The translations under genes and the position numbers were made by a program. Below are positions 50,743 to 58,353 of a DNA stretch of 64,000 bases, piece by piece. The notes under the pieces are model-generated. The model searched no databases. It had not been told where the DNA came from and was given only the letters and a program-made list of their open reading frames with translations. This DNA is from Brucella anthropi ATCC 49188 (GTDB taxonomy: Bacteria; Pseudomonadota; Alphaproteobacteria; Rhizobiales; Rhizobiaceae): the NCBI RefSeq assembly GCF_000017405.1, contig NC_009668.1:1018001-1082000 (forward strand), given 5' to 3'. How positions within the stretch are numbered: the stretch's first letter is position 1; every line of letters begins with the position of its first letter.

Positions 50743-50873
50743 AATTACAAAGCGCGAAGAAACCTTTGTAGAAATCTTCTACATTTGGCTCTAACGGCTT
50801 GACGAGACCGATCTGTATCAATATTGGAACGGGCCAAGGCGCTACCAACTGATTTGGCAACTGCCTTACGGAA

Positions 50874-50947
50874 GGCCTCGTGGCGGAGTGGTTACGCAGA
50901 GGACTGCAAATCCTTGCACCCCGGTTCGATTCCGGGCGAGGCCTCCA
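50874..50947 (+). tRNA. tRNA-Cys (anticodon GCA)
   Basis: Cloverleaf with acceptor GGCCTCG/CGAGGCC, anticodon arm AGGACT-GCA-AATCCT, T arm CCCGG-TTCGATT-CCGGG, discriminator T and encoded CCA. It reads UGC/UGU. Confidence 0.96.
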
Positions 50948-51331
50948 ATATTTCCATATATAAAATCAATAGACTATTGAGATCAGCGTCGAATTCGACA
51001 TGGCAAGCCTTGTTGCATCATGTTGGAAGTTAATGCCTATAAATTACAAATGGTTACGCAAAAATTGGGCGAACCCGTGTGACATCGAGCGGAACATACT
51101 TGGCTCTGTTTGTTGTCGTGAACAAAACAAAAGCTTCGGCAGGTGAAGTCTAAAGAAATTGCAGACATGTTTGGTGGTATTTGTGTTCGTGTAACGCGCA
51201 ATAAATACGTAATTTGGACGCTTTGTAATTTCGACAGAATTGGCAAGCGCAATCCCGCTATTGCCAGATGAGAAATATTTCAAACACTTCTGAACTCCAA
51301 CGGCGCAAGAACAAGACTTTGCGGCCACTAT
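50948..51331. other. AT-richer non-coding strip after tRNA-Cys
   Basis: 384 bp. Leftward open frames at 51037-51328 lack a convincing ribosome site or recognisable protein pattern. No duplicated tRNA-Cys 3' end was found. Confidence 0.5.
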
Positions 51332-51469
51332 TCATATCAGCTGACTAAGAATCACGCCCGTACCGGCACTACAGAGCGCAACAAGCACCAAGAACCTCGG
51401 TATCGAAAGTTGCTCGATCCATTCAATCGCTCGTATACGAGGCGCTTCTATGCCTTTCTTATCAAACAT
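51332..51469 (-). CDS. Small membrane protein candidate (45 aa)
   Basis: The ATG at 51467-51469 follows GGGAGGGGATA, a strong ribosome site, and opens a 45-codon frame. The product has a polar N-terminal half (FDKKGIEAPRIRAIEWIEQ) and one C-terminal membrane helix (FLVLVALCSAGTGVILSQLI). The hydrophobic end and strong ribosome site make a real gene likely, although the family is not recognised. Confidence 0.55.
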   Translation of the reverse strand: MFDKKGIEAPRIRAIEWIEQLSIPRFLVLVALCSAGTGVILSQLI

Positions 51470-51686
51470 TATCCCCTCCCACTATTTTTGTATATTTTTA
51501 TCATACGGTCAAAATTTGTCACCCGTCACTTTAGTTTAGAACGAGATCAGCTATTTACCGATGTGTAAGAGCACCAAGCACCGCGAGAAAAAATTGAGAA
51601 ACCATTGAAAAAAATGACGCATGTATTGTATGACTGATTTGATGCATCGGGCGGGACATAAACTATACTTGGCAGGAGAGCCAGCT

Positions 51687-51905
51687 ATGTCACCGAAGCT
51701 TAAAGCTGCCCTTGTGGGTGCAGTCATCGCAGTTGTTGTCGGCTTTGCCGCATCGCAAGGACTGATCAGCCAACAGACAGCAGAAGACATAAAAACCAAG
51801 ACAAATGAGGTCCTTGCAGAAGAACCCGCACCAGTACCTCAACAGCCTGCTCCCGCGCCTGCCGAAGCTACTCAGCCGCAAGAAAACGATACGCCGGCAC
51901 AATAA
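51687..51905 (+). CDS. Small membrane protein with proline/glutamate-rich tail (72 aa)
   Basis: The ATG at 51687 follows AGGAG at about 9 nt. The product has one membrane helix (LKAALVGAVIAVVVGFAASQGLI), a short helical stretch (SQQTAEDIKTKTNEVLAEE) and a Pro/Ala/Glu/Gln-rich tail. I recall similar small proteins in rhizobial prophage-type regions, but no function is assigned; a lysis-associated role is possible. Confidence 0.6.
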   Translation: MSPKLKAALVGAVIAVVVGFAASQGLISQQTAEDIKTKTNEVLAEEPAPVPQQPAPAPAEATQPQENDTPAQ

Positions 51906-52213
51906 GGCTCAAGGCGACTTCAACCCGTTGCTTCCGTCAGCATCGAAACCCGGATCAACCCGTACGAAGCGCCCAAAGAAGCGTCCGGTCAGAACTGTCG
52001 GTACAAAGATTGGCTCTGCGGGATAATCGTGGCCACAGTTTGCTTCGCTTGACCGAGGCCATATTATTCAGCGTCCGACCGTCTTCCGCCTGGGTACACA
52101 GAACCGCAGCTCAGCAAACGAGATATCCTGTTCAAGTCAACGGCAACAATCTTATCCGCCACGGCATCGGACTTGACCACCTTGGTGTGCGGACCAACGT
52201 CTATCAGTGCAGC
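51906..52213. other. Stretch without a supported gene
   Basis: 308 bp between two small candidate genes. Open frames through it (from about 51805 and from a TTG at 52010) lack ribosome sites. It looks like degenerate or non-coding island DNA. Confidence 0.4.
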
Positions 52214-52615
52214 ATGAATGCCACTGCGGAAGCCATCGTTGACACTAACGCCAGAGCATCTCTCCTAGATTCAGCAAAAGCGGGCGATATGGAACCAGAG
52301 GTAGGTCACAAGTACGAGGTTGCCAGCAGGTGCTTAGATTACCCCTCAAAATTCGACTTTTATCTCGTATGGCAAGTCCAGTGTAGTGTAAATTTCGTTC
52401 GTTTTAGCGCGGAAGAGCTCAATAGAATCGGAGAAGTTATCCGTCCCGCGCCTCCCACAATAGTGAGGCGTTACAAGAACTTTTCCTGGAATCAACGACA
52501 GCTGAAACTAAGAGTTACGATGATTTCATACGGCATACTCACCAAACTTGATCATATCAAGTTGGTCTTCTCGACAGATCACCCAACCTTCAGTGACCTC
52601 TCGAAGAGATCGTGA
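52214..52615 (+). CDS. Uncertain hypothetical protein
   Basis: An open frame of 133 codons from ATG 52214 (the frame extends to a TTG at 52010). The amino-acid pattern around FDFYLVWQVQCSVNFVRFSAEELNRI and KNFSWNQRQLKLRVTMISYG looks protein-like, but no ribosome site precedes either start and no family is recognised. It may be a decayed gene. Confidence 0.3.
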   Translation: MNATAEAIVDTNARASLLDSAKAGDMEPEVGHKYEVASRCLDYPSKFDFYLVWQVQCSVNFVRFSAEELNRIGEVIRPAPPTIVRRYKNFSWNQRQLKLRVTMISYGILTKLDHIKLVFSTDHPTFSDLSKRS

Positions 52616-52707
52616 ACCAACGCTCCCCCACACGAGTGACTGGCCATTCAATTGACCTGCCATTACTGACTATCAATGTTACCTAATGTTTGTAACACGC
52701 CGAATTG

Positions 52708-52797
52708 TTATCGGATCAACTGAACAAACATGTGGGCGCAGACCGCGATTACAAAGACTGCGGCGAAGCCGGATTCGAGACGAAAATACCAAGGCAT
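52708..52797 (-). CDS. Very small membrane protein candidate (29 aa)
   Basis: The ATG at 52797 has GGAGAG 5-7 nt upstream. The 29-residue product is nearly all one hydrophobic helix after a short start (MPWYFRLESG, then FAAVFVIAVCAHMFVQLI) and ends in Arg. Tiny single-helix proteins of this kind exist, but a chance frame cannot be excluded. Confidence 0.4.
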   Translation of the reverse strand: MPWYFRLESGFAAVFVIAVCAHMFVQLIR

Positions 52798-53181
52798 TGC
52801 CACTCTCCAATCATGGTTAACAGACAGCTAACCAACGCGCGAAGAACGATTTGGTTCAAAATGCTTCAGCAAGAATGAATATCGTCACCCGTTAAAGGGC
52901 GCATCATAGATTCATCGCTATCTATCCGCTTTGAATTGAGATGATGCCGGCGAGCTCACATGGAGGGATTCTGATCGTTCGCGAAGGTAATGGCCAACCG
53001 TACAATGCCTGCGCTCTCAAGCGCTTAGCTACGCCGTCCCGACAAACTCGCTAAATCGTTAGCGTGCCCTTACACCGCAATCAATAGAGTGTCCAAGTAG
53101 TTCGGTCACGCACCAAAGTGCACTGCGCCAGAAACTTCGTTTTGAATGCAGTGGAAAATTGAGCAACCTCATGAAATGAAG
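52798..53181. other. Non-coding strip left of the attachment site
   Basis: 384 bp with no supported gene or RNA; chromosomal flank of the integrated element. Confidence 0.5.
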
Positions 53182-53226
53182 TGGCTCCCCGGGCCGGATT
53201 CGAACCAGCGACCAACCGGTTAACAG
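53182..53226 (-). other. attL: truncated 3' part of tRNA-Asn (attachment site)
   Basis: On the minus strand this reads as the 3' half of tRNA-Asn(GTT): CTGTTAACC of the anticodon loop, T arm GCTGG-TTCGAAT-CCGGC, acceptor 3' strand CCGGGGA, discriminator G and CCA. The 5' half is absent; homology stops just left of the anticodon arm. An integrase gene starts 180 bp further right. This is the expected structure for the duplicated tRNA end left by tyrosine-recombinase integration; the intact tRNA should lie at the far right end of the element. Confidence 0.85.
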
Positions 53227-53405
53227 AGGGTTGCGATCGATATTTCAAGAGATATTCTGAGACGCTGTGAAAGTTTAATTCACAATGAATACAGCTATTT
53301 AGATGCATCTCCTCATGTCAAGCTCTGTCAACACATCTCGACATAGCTCGCAAAATTCCGTAGATCATTCCGTAGATCATAGTAACCGGTTGGTCGAGGG
53401 ACACA

Positions 53406-54740
53406 ATGCCGAAGCTGGAACTCACGGACAAAACAATCAAGGCCGCGAAAGTATCGGAAGGTACTCGTAAGCTGGATTTATTCGACACGCTGGCACGAGG
53501 ACTATGTATCCGCGTTGGTGCTGGTGGGGTGAAGACGTTTTACTTCGTCTATAGTGACGCATCTGGAAAACGTGTTTGGAACAAGCTTGGCGAGTACGGG
53601 GAGCACACCGGGCAATTTACGCTCGCCGCAGCACGGAAACAGGCCAAGGAGCTTCGTGGATATGTCGCCGGAGGAAATGACCCGGCAGCGGAGAAACGCT
53701 CCGAGCGAGCCGCTCTGACGGTTTTTGACATGGTCGAGAATTATCTCACCCGCGCCGTTGCCAGCCGCCGCTCCGTTGACGAGATCGCACGCCGTCTACG
53801 AAAGAACGTCAGCGGCAAAGATTCAGAAGGCAACCCCCTTGTAGACGATAAGGGGAAAAGCACCGCATCAGAAGGCGTCATAGGTAACGTGAAACTTTCC
53901 GACCTCCACCGTCGCGACCTGACCAAGTGCATTGACGCTTTGAAGGATCGCGGTGCACACGTTGAAGCGAACAGACTCTTTGAGGATATTCGCGCCATGG
54001 TTCGGTGGGCGCGAGGCCGAGGCGATCTTGACGAGAACCTGACCGAGAACATGCGGAAGCCGACCGAGACCGCCCCTCGTGAGCGCTGGTTGACCGAGGA
54101 CGAGATTAAAATCGTCTGGAAGGCCCTGCCCGATGCCGACATGCGCGAAAGCACCCGCCGCATCATCCGCCTTTGCCTTATCACAGGCCAGCGCGTTGGC
54201 GAGGTCAGCGGCATGACCCGCGAGGAGCTTTCGGACGATGCAACGCTATGGACGATTCCGGGCGAGCGAGCGAAGAACAAACAGCAGCATAAGGTGCCGC
54301 TTTCTAGCCTCGCGATGCAGATCATCCTAGAGCAACAAGCCGATGTTGAGGCACTGGCAGCACGGAAGGGCCGCGACGTGCCGGACGAGATTTTCCCGTC
54401 CCCGGGATTCCATGGCCCCGCCGGGGCCGACAGCATCCCGAAGGCGTTAAAGCGCTTGGACGTCAACGGCAATGTTCTTGGCGTTCCTGCATGGACGCCT
54501 CACGACCTTCGCCGCACCTGTGCCACGCACATGGAGATGCTCGGGGTGTCGCCTCATGTGATCGGCCACTGCCTGAACCATATCAGCACGACCAAGGCCA
54601 CCGTCACGACGGCAGTTTATGCGAGGTACGATTATGCGAAGGAAAAGGCCGAAGCACTGTCTCTTTGGTCGGATCGGTTGACGGCAATCACCAGCGGCAG
54701 CGGCGCAAAGGTTCTGCCAATGCGGAAAAACGCGAAATAA
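53406..54740 (+). CDS. int: Tyrosine-type integrase (DUF4102/P4-like)
   Basis: A 444-residue site-specific recombinase. It has an N-terminal DUF4102 arm-binding domain (LTDKTIKAAKV, GLCIRVGAGGVKTFYFVY), a central core-binding domain, and a catalytic domain with Arg (ITGQRVGEVSGM), HxxR (HDLRRTCATHM), His (IGHCLNH) and nucleophile Tyr (AVYARYDYAKEK). It is adjacent to the tRNA-Asn fragment and reads into the element, as P4-like and island integrases do. A terminator follows. Confidence 0.95.
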   Translation: MPKLELTDKTIKAAKVSEGTRKLDLFDTLARGLCIRVGAGGVKTFYFVYSDASGKRVWNKLGEYGEHTGQFTLAAARKQAKELRGYVAGGNDPAAEKRSERAALTVFDMVENYLTRAVASRRSVDEIARRLRKNVSGKDSEGNPLVDDKGKSTASEGVIGNVKLSDLHRRDLTKCIDALKDRGAHVEANRLFEDIRAMVRWARGRGDLDENLTENMRKPTETAPRERWLTEDEIKIVWKALPDADMRESTRRIIRLCLITGQRVGEVSGMTREELSDDATLWTIPGERAKNKQQHKVPLSSLAMQIILEQQADVEALAARKGRDVPDEIFPSPGFHGPAGADSIPKALKRLDVNGNVLGVPAWTPHDLRRTCATHMEMLGVSPHVIGHCLNHISTTKATVTTAVYARYDYAKEKAEALSLWSDRLTAITSGSGAKVLPMRKNAK

Positions 54741-54767
54741 CCCAGATTATTCTGGTATTCCTAATTA

Positions 54768-54798
54768 GGGTTAAGTCTCAATGGCTTAGCCCTTTTTT
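54768..54798 (+). terminator. Intrinsic terminator of the integrase gene
   Basis: GGGTTAAG/CTTAGCCC (8 bp with one G-U pair, 9-nt loop) followed by TTTTTTATTT. Confidence 0.82.
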
Positions 54799-55068
54799 AT
54801 TTAGCTTTGCTCGAAATAAATGCGCAACGTACCGAAAAATATTTTTACCCTGTGGATAACTTTGCCATTCGTGGAATGGCGTTCAATTTATCACGATATA
54901 ACAATGGCTTAAAGTATAATTCAAAGTGTATTATTAGTACGTAACGTATTTATTTATACGGAGTGAATTAAAAGCACGGTTCTACGTGTCAGGAAAAAAC
55001 AAAAAACTCTTGCATGGTCTCAATTGCATGATGCAGATTAATAGCGCAACAACAAGAGAGGCTATGAC
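54799..55068. promoter_or_regulatory. AT-rich control region with a DnaA box and inverted repeat
   Basis: Contains a consensus DnaA box (TTATCCACA on the minus strand, 54851-54859), the inverted repeat GCCATTC-gtg-GAATGGC at 54864-54880, AT-rich DNA (54881-54960), and two TTGCATG copies just before the AlpA-like gene. It is the likely promoter of the early genes and a candidate replication origin of the element. Confidence 0.5.
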
Positions 55069-55302
55069 ATGAACAACGCAAACCAAGAAGTACTTACGAA
55101 TGAGCCTAAAAAGACCCTGACAGAAGATCGTCTACTTGACAAAGCGGAAGCCCGTGCCCGACTCGGACGTATATCCGAAGCAACGTTTTACCGTTTGCAG
55201 CAATCGGGTCAGTTGAAGAAGCCGCTTAAGCTCGGCAATCGATCATTCTGGCGTGAAAGCTGGCTGGAAAGCTTCGTCGCAGGGCGGGAGGCTTCTCAAT
55301 GA
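55069..55302 (+). CDS. AlpA-like excisionase/regulator
   Basis: The 77-residue product has a central helix-turn-helix of the MerR/AlpA type (LLDKAEARARLGRISEATFYRLQQSGQLKKPLKLGNRSFWRESWLESF). Such proteins activate or assist integrase in prophages, P4-like satellites and phage-inducible islands. ATG 55069 follows AGAGAGG. First gene of a tightly overlapping cluster reaching 57604. Confidence 0.85.
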   Translation: MNNANQEVLTNEPKKTLTEDRLLDKAEARARLGRISEATFYRLQQSGQLKKPLKLGNRSFWRESWLESFVAGREASQ

Positions 55303-55520
55303 CCACCACCACCACCGAACACCACGCCGCCGAAGTCGTCGGCCATCTCGTCGACGTCAATGACCTCGTCGAAGCAATTTCATCCCTTAGCGCCTGCATC
55401 GCAGCTGATCCCGGAATCTCACGCGCATCACAAAACGCCGCCGCCAGCATCGTGGCGTTGTGCCAGAGGATCGACATTGCGCTCGTGAAACTCTGCGAGC
55501 TGGAGGAAACACAACAATGA
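55299..55520 (+). CDS. Small phage-element protein (73 aa)
   Basis: A 73-residue, mostly helical, Ala/Thr-rich product (VVGHLVDVNDLVEAISSL..., SIVALCQRIDIALVKLCELEE). Start overlaps the AlpA-like stop (ATGA) and stop overlaps the next start. Family not recognised. Confidence 0.7.
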   Translation: MTTTTTEHHAAEVVGHLVDVNDLVEAISSLSACIAADPGISRASQNAAASIVALCQRIDIALVKLCELEETQQ

Positions 55521-55846
55521 AATACGCGCACACCAGCAAAACCACCCGCCTGATGTTCAACGAGCGCGGCATTCGCAAACAGATCGCGCTTGAGCAACGC
55601 ATTCGCCGCAAAGCCGCCCGCATGGGTGCCGGAGTGCATCACAGCCGCAAAGGGGGCTGGTTCCTTCTGTCGGAGCCCGGGCGCGCCGACCTCGATATAG
55701 CTGGACCCATGCTCGACACCGAACTCGAGTCCTTGCTCAACCGGCTAATCGAGGCAGACGCCGCAAACAAAAACCCCGCGCTGGCAGGAACCTCGCGCGG
55801 GGCAGAAATCCTCTCTGGAAGCACCATCAAGGAGAATGCACAATGA
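55517..55846 (+). CDS. Small phage-element protein (109 aa)
   Basis: A 109-residue basic-to-acidic product: the N-terminal half is Arg/Lys-rich (IRKQIALEQRIRRKAARMGAG) and the middle GVHHSRKGGWFLLSEPG could be a small beta unit. It may bind nucleic acid, but no family is recognised. The ATG at 55517 overlaps the previous stop; the frame extends to 55460. Confidence 0.65.
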   Translation: MKYAHTSKTTRLMFNERGIRKQIALEQRIRRKAARMGAGVHHSRKGGWFLLSEPGRADLDIAGPMLDTELESLLNRLIEADAANKNPALAGTSRGAEILSGSTIKENAQ

Positions 55847-55953
55847 CAAATTTGATCCAGGGTTTCAAGCATAGCCTTCGTTTCGCAGCGTGGGCCGTGC
55901 TTCTGGGCAACGCCGGTAACATGGCCGATGCAATTGCGAGGGCCGGACAATGA
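55843..55953 (+). CDS. Very small phage-element protein (36 aa)
   Basis: ATG at 55843 overlaps the previous stop and its own TGA overlaps the next ATG (55950), so it bridges two genes. The product (MTNLIQGFKHSLRFAAWAVLLGN..., ending ADAIARAGQ) contains a short amphipathic or hydrophobic segment. Exact fit into the overlap chain supports a real gene. Confidence 0.6.
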   Translation: MTNLIQGFKHSLRFAAWAVLLGNAGNMADAIARAGQ

Positions 55954-56738
55954 CCCAGCTAAAAGAAAAGCCTGTGACCGGCGGCAACCGGTTGCAGGGC
56001 GACGACGAAACGAGCGTGATGTCACAGTACTCGAAAGCGCTGGAGGCAGCGACAGAGGCATTACTTGAGGATTCCAAGGCTGATGATTTTAACGCTAAGG
56101 CCTATTACAAATCGCTGCCGACGTTCGCGTATTTATTCGGAATCACGCTTGCAGACGCCCGCAGCATTTTCAACGCGACGAAACCGAAGGCGAAACCCGC
56201 CCGGTTTATATGGCTGGAATCCATAAACCGCCGCCGAGAATTGGGCGTACGTGCGCTTCGTGTTGCCAATGCGATTTTCTTCTCCACCGGAGCGCACGGC
56301 TATTGCTGGCCGTCGCAGAGCCGCCTTGCCGATCTGGCAGGATATGAGGATCCAGCGGAGATACGGCGCGGCCTCACCGTGCTGATAAGGCACGGTATGC
56401 TTCGTTCGCTCAAGGTTTACAATTTGCCGAAGCATTTAGCCGAGATTGCCACACGCCCAGTGAAGCAAAACGGCTCTGGCAGATCGTTGCGCGGGACCGC
56501 CTATTCCATCGTTGCGCCAACCGAGTGGGAACGGCACGAAAAAAGGACGTCACGTCCCTCCAACATGAGGGACACGGAGTCCCTTCTTAATCTTAAGAGT
56601 AACCCTAAATCTCTTCGCGATGGGATTCCAACTCAATCGTCTGGTGCTAGTTCTGATACGTCGCAGAATGTGGCACCGTTTATACAGGGCACTGATCTGG
56701 CAGAACTTGACTCCTACATAGGGGGATTAAATGGTTGA
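55950..56738 (+). CDS. Winged-helix protein, probable replication initiator-like protein of the element
   Basis: A 262-residue soluble product. Residues about 85-160 hold a winged-helix-like unit (GVRALRVANAIFFSTGAHGYCWPSQSRLADLAGYEDPAEIRRGLTVLIRHGMLRSL), a pattern used by phage helix-turn-helix replication proteins. The C-terminal 80 residues are polar and probably disordered. The position, in an early-gene cluster, fits a replication or regulatory role; no helicase or primase motif is present. Confidence 0.55.
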   Translation: MTQLKEKPVTGGNRLQGDDETSVMSQYSKALEAATEALLEDSKADDFNAKAYYKSLPTFAYLFGITLADARSIFNATKPKAKPARFIWLESINRRRELGVRALRVANAIFFSTGAHGYCWPSQSRLADLAGYEDPAEIRRGLTVLIRHGMLRSLKVYNLPKHLAEIATRPVKQNGSGRSLRGTAYSIVAPTEWERHEKRTSRPSNMRDTESLLNLKSNPKSLRDGIPTQSSGASSDTSQNVAPFIQGTDLAELDSYIGGLNG

Positions 56739-57012
56739 AATTGTTATATTTCCCAATGATCTGGAAAACCGCGCCCGGTTGTTTGCAGCGGAGATAAACG
56801 GGCAGCGTCAAGCGATCCAGCATCGCGAGATCAGACATGAGGCTGGTCGCCTTGGCGAGAGCGTCATCAAGAACGGCGGCGAGCGCTGGCAGGGCGTCCG
56901 CGTCGAAGATCACTTTCGAGCTCTAGTTTTGCGGCGGCTTGCCGAACTGAAGGGGTCAAATCATGCCCACCCCGCACCACTGCTAGCATTCGCCGCAGGA
57001 GGCAGACCATGA
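56731..57012 (+). CDS. Hypothetical phage-element protein (93 aa)
   Basis: A 93-residue Arg-rich helical product (LENRARLFAAEINGQRQAIQHREIRHEAGRLGESVI). It overlaps the upstream gene by 8 bp and the downstream gene by 4 bp. Family not recognised. Confidence 0.65.
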   Translation: MVEIVIFPNDLENRARLFAAEINGQRQAIQHREIRHEAGRLGESVIKNGGERWQGVRVEDHFRALVLRRLAELKGSNHAHPAPLLAFAAGGRP

Positions 57013-57302
57013 CCCATAACCACGAAATTGAAAGCATGGCGCAAGACGCCGTCGCCGTCATCGAAGCCGAAACCGTATTCGAAGGCATCCGGTTTGCATC
57101 GGGCGACATGCTGACGATAGCGCTGGAGAGACCGCGCAAAAGCTTCGCTGTCATTCGCAGAGTCGGCGAGCAAATCGATGTCATGTCGCTGCATGACGAC
57201 AGAGCGTCCGCCGTGAACCGCGCCAAAATGATCGTAGACCTGATCAAAGAGGAAAAGGCCATGGACGCAGAGGGGCCGAAGGCCGGAGGGCCGGTACAAT
57301 GA
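57009..57302 (+). CDS. Hypothetical phage-element protein (97 aa)
   Basis: A 97-residue product (QDAVAVIEAETVFEGIRFASGDMLTIALERPRKSFAVIRRVGEQIDVMSL) with a beta-rich middle. Both ends overlap neighbours by 4 bp. Family not recognised. Confidence 0.65.
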   Translation: MTHNHEIESMAQDAVAVIEAETVFEGIRFASGDMLTIALERPRKSFAVIRRVGEQIDVMSLHDDRASAVNRAKMIVDLIKEEKAMDAEGPKAGGPVQ

Positions 57303-57604
57303 GGACGCCCAAGGTAAAGCCACAGCCGAAGGAAGACGCAACGATAGCCGTTATCCCTATGACTGACGTTCGGTTGCAATGGGCTTCTGATGGAGTGCAC
57401 CGCGACGGACTACCTGAAGGCAATCCCGACACACAGTTCGGCGTCTGGCAGTTTGGATGCCTGCTATGCATGACGCCGGTTCATCACGTCGCCGTCAACG
57501 TCGCGTTGCTCCAAGCCGGGGATGAACACAACGTCGTCGATCTATCGACCGAGACGATCTTGCTTGCCGGACAAGAGACGTGGGCGCAGTGGCCGACCGG
57601 CTGA
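57299..57604 (+). CDS. Hypothetical phage-element protein (101 aa)
   Basis: A 101-residue acidic, Trp- and His-containing product (VRLQWASDGVHRDGLPEGNPDTQFGVWQFGCLLCMTPVHH). One CLLC pair could bind metal. It is the last gene of the overlap chain. Family not recognised. Confidence 0.65.
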   Translation: MRTPKVKPQPKEDATIAVIPMTDVRLQWASDGVHRDGLPEGNPDTQFGVWQFGCLLCMTPVHHVAVNVALLQAGDEHNVVDLSTETILLAGQETWAQWPTG

Positions 57605-57745
57605 GCCAGCGCTGGCATGGGGGTGTGGCTCTAGGTTCTTTTACCCCCCACCCCCTCCCGCCCACGGGTGCTGCGCAGCGCAGTCTTTGAGTAAATTCCG
57701 CAATCTCAAACCCATTTCCGTTTCCGAATAACAGGAGTTAAGACA
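57605..57745. promoter_or_regulatory. Palindrome- and G-quadruplex-containing region before the small terminase gene (candidate cos/pac)
   Basis: Within 141 bp: the perfect 12-bp palindrome GCCAGCGCTGGC (57605-57616), a C-rich run whose complement is four close G-tracts (57644-57663), and GCTGCGCAGC (57670-57679). Phage cos and pac sites are usually next to the small terminase gene, so a packaging site is suggested but not proven. Confidence 0.4.
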
Positions 57746-58228
57746 TTGAAAACATTAGAAGTGACACTGTCCGGCGAAGAGCTGGCGACCATTTTGAATC
57801 TGACCGACCGTCGAATCCGGCAGTTGGCCACTGAAGGGGTGATCGAGCGCGCGGTCGAACATGGCCAATACTTGCTTCATCCGAGCGTCTCTCGCTACGT
57901 CACTGCGCTGGAATCCCGCCGAGATCCCGAGCTGCAAGAGCTGAACCGCACACGGGCGAAAATGGCGAAAGTCGACTTAGCGAAGCGCGAGGGCTCGTTG
58001 ATCGCGTTGGACGAGTCGCTGGGCATTGTCGACGAATTGGTAGGAACATTCGTCTCGACGTTGAACATGATTCCAGCAATGATTATCGACCAGGCTGGCC
58101 TGTCACAGGCCGAGTTCGTCCGCCAGCGCCGCCGCGTTGAAGACATTATCGACACCGTCCGCATGAAGTTGGTCGAGGACTTGGCGAAGGTTGCGGACCA
58201 GCTGCCGAAGCCGCAGGCCGTGGAGTGA
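57746..58228 (+). CDS. Terminase small subunit-like DNA packaging protein (Nu1 family)
   Basis: The 160-residue product starts with a winged helix-turn-helix (LSGEELATILNLTDRRIRQLATEGVIERAVEHGQYLLHPSVSRYV). A helical segment follows with the Nu1-like ELNRTRAKMAKVDLAKREGSLIALDES stretch, then a C-terminal helix for oligomerisation or large-subunit contact. Lambda Nu1 has the same plan. TTG start at 57746 with AGGAG 8 nt upstream. No terminase large subunit follows in the window. Confidence 0.75.
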   Translation: MKTLEVTLSGEELATILNLTDRRIRQLATEGVIERAVEHGQYLLHPSVSRYVTALESRRDPELQELNRTRAKMAKVDLAKREGSLIALDESLGIVDELVGTFVSTLNMIPAMIIDQAGLSQAEFVRQRRRVEDIIDTVRMKLVEDLAKVADQLPKPQAVE

Positions 58229-58243
58229 ACAGCACCCGAATAT

Positions 58244-58267
58244 AAAGGGGGCCTCGTGCCCCCTTTT
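58244..58267. terminator. Bidirectional terminator between the small terminase and tape-measure genes
   Basis: GGGGGC/GCCCCC (6 bp, 5-nt loop) with AAA on the left and TTTT on the right. Confidence 0.8.
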
Positions 58268-58353
58268 CTCCATACGCGGCGACAGGGACCGGCGTACTGT
58301 CTCTACCGAATAGTTCGGTACTGTGAACCGGAACGGTCCCCACGCCATAAGCA

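Noticed and set aside
51037..51328. Two overlapping minus-strand frames after tRNA-Cys
   Set aside because: No ribosome site, cysteine-rich irregular composition and mutual overlap.
53182..53226. Intact tRNA-Asn gene
   Set aside because: Only the 3' half is present; the acceptor 5' strand and D arm are missing to its right.
53081..53308. 75-codon frame over the tRNA-Asn fragment
   Set aside because: It reads through the tRNA-derived att sequence and has no ribosome site.
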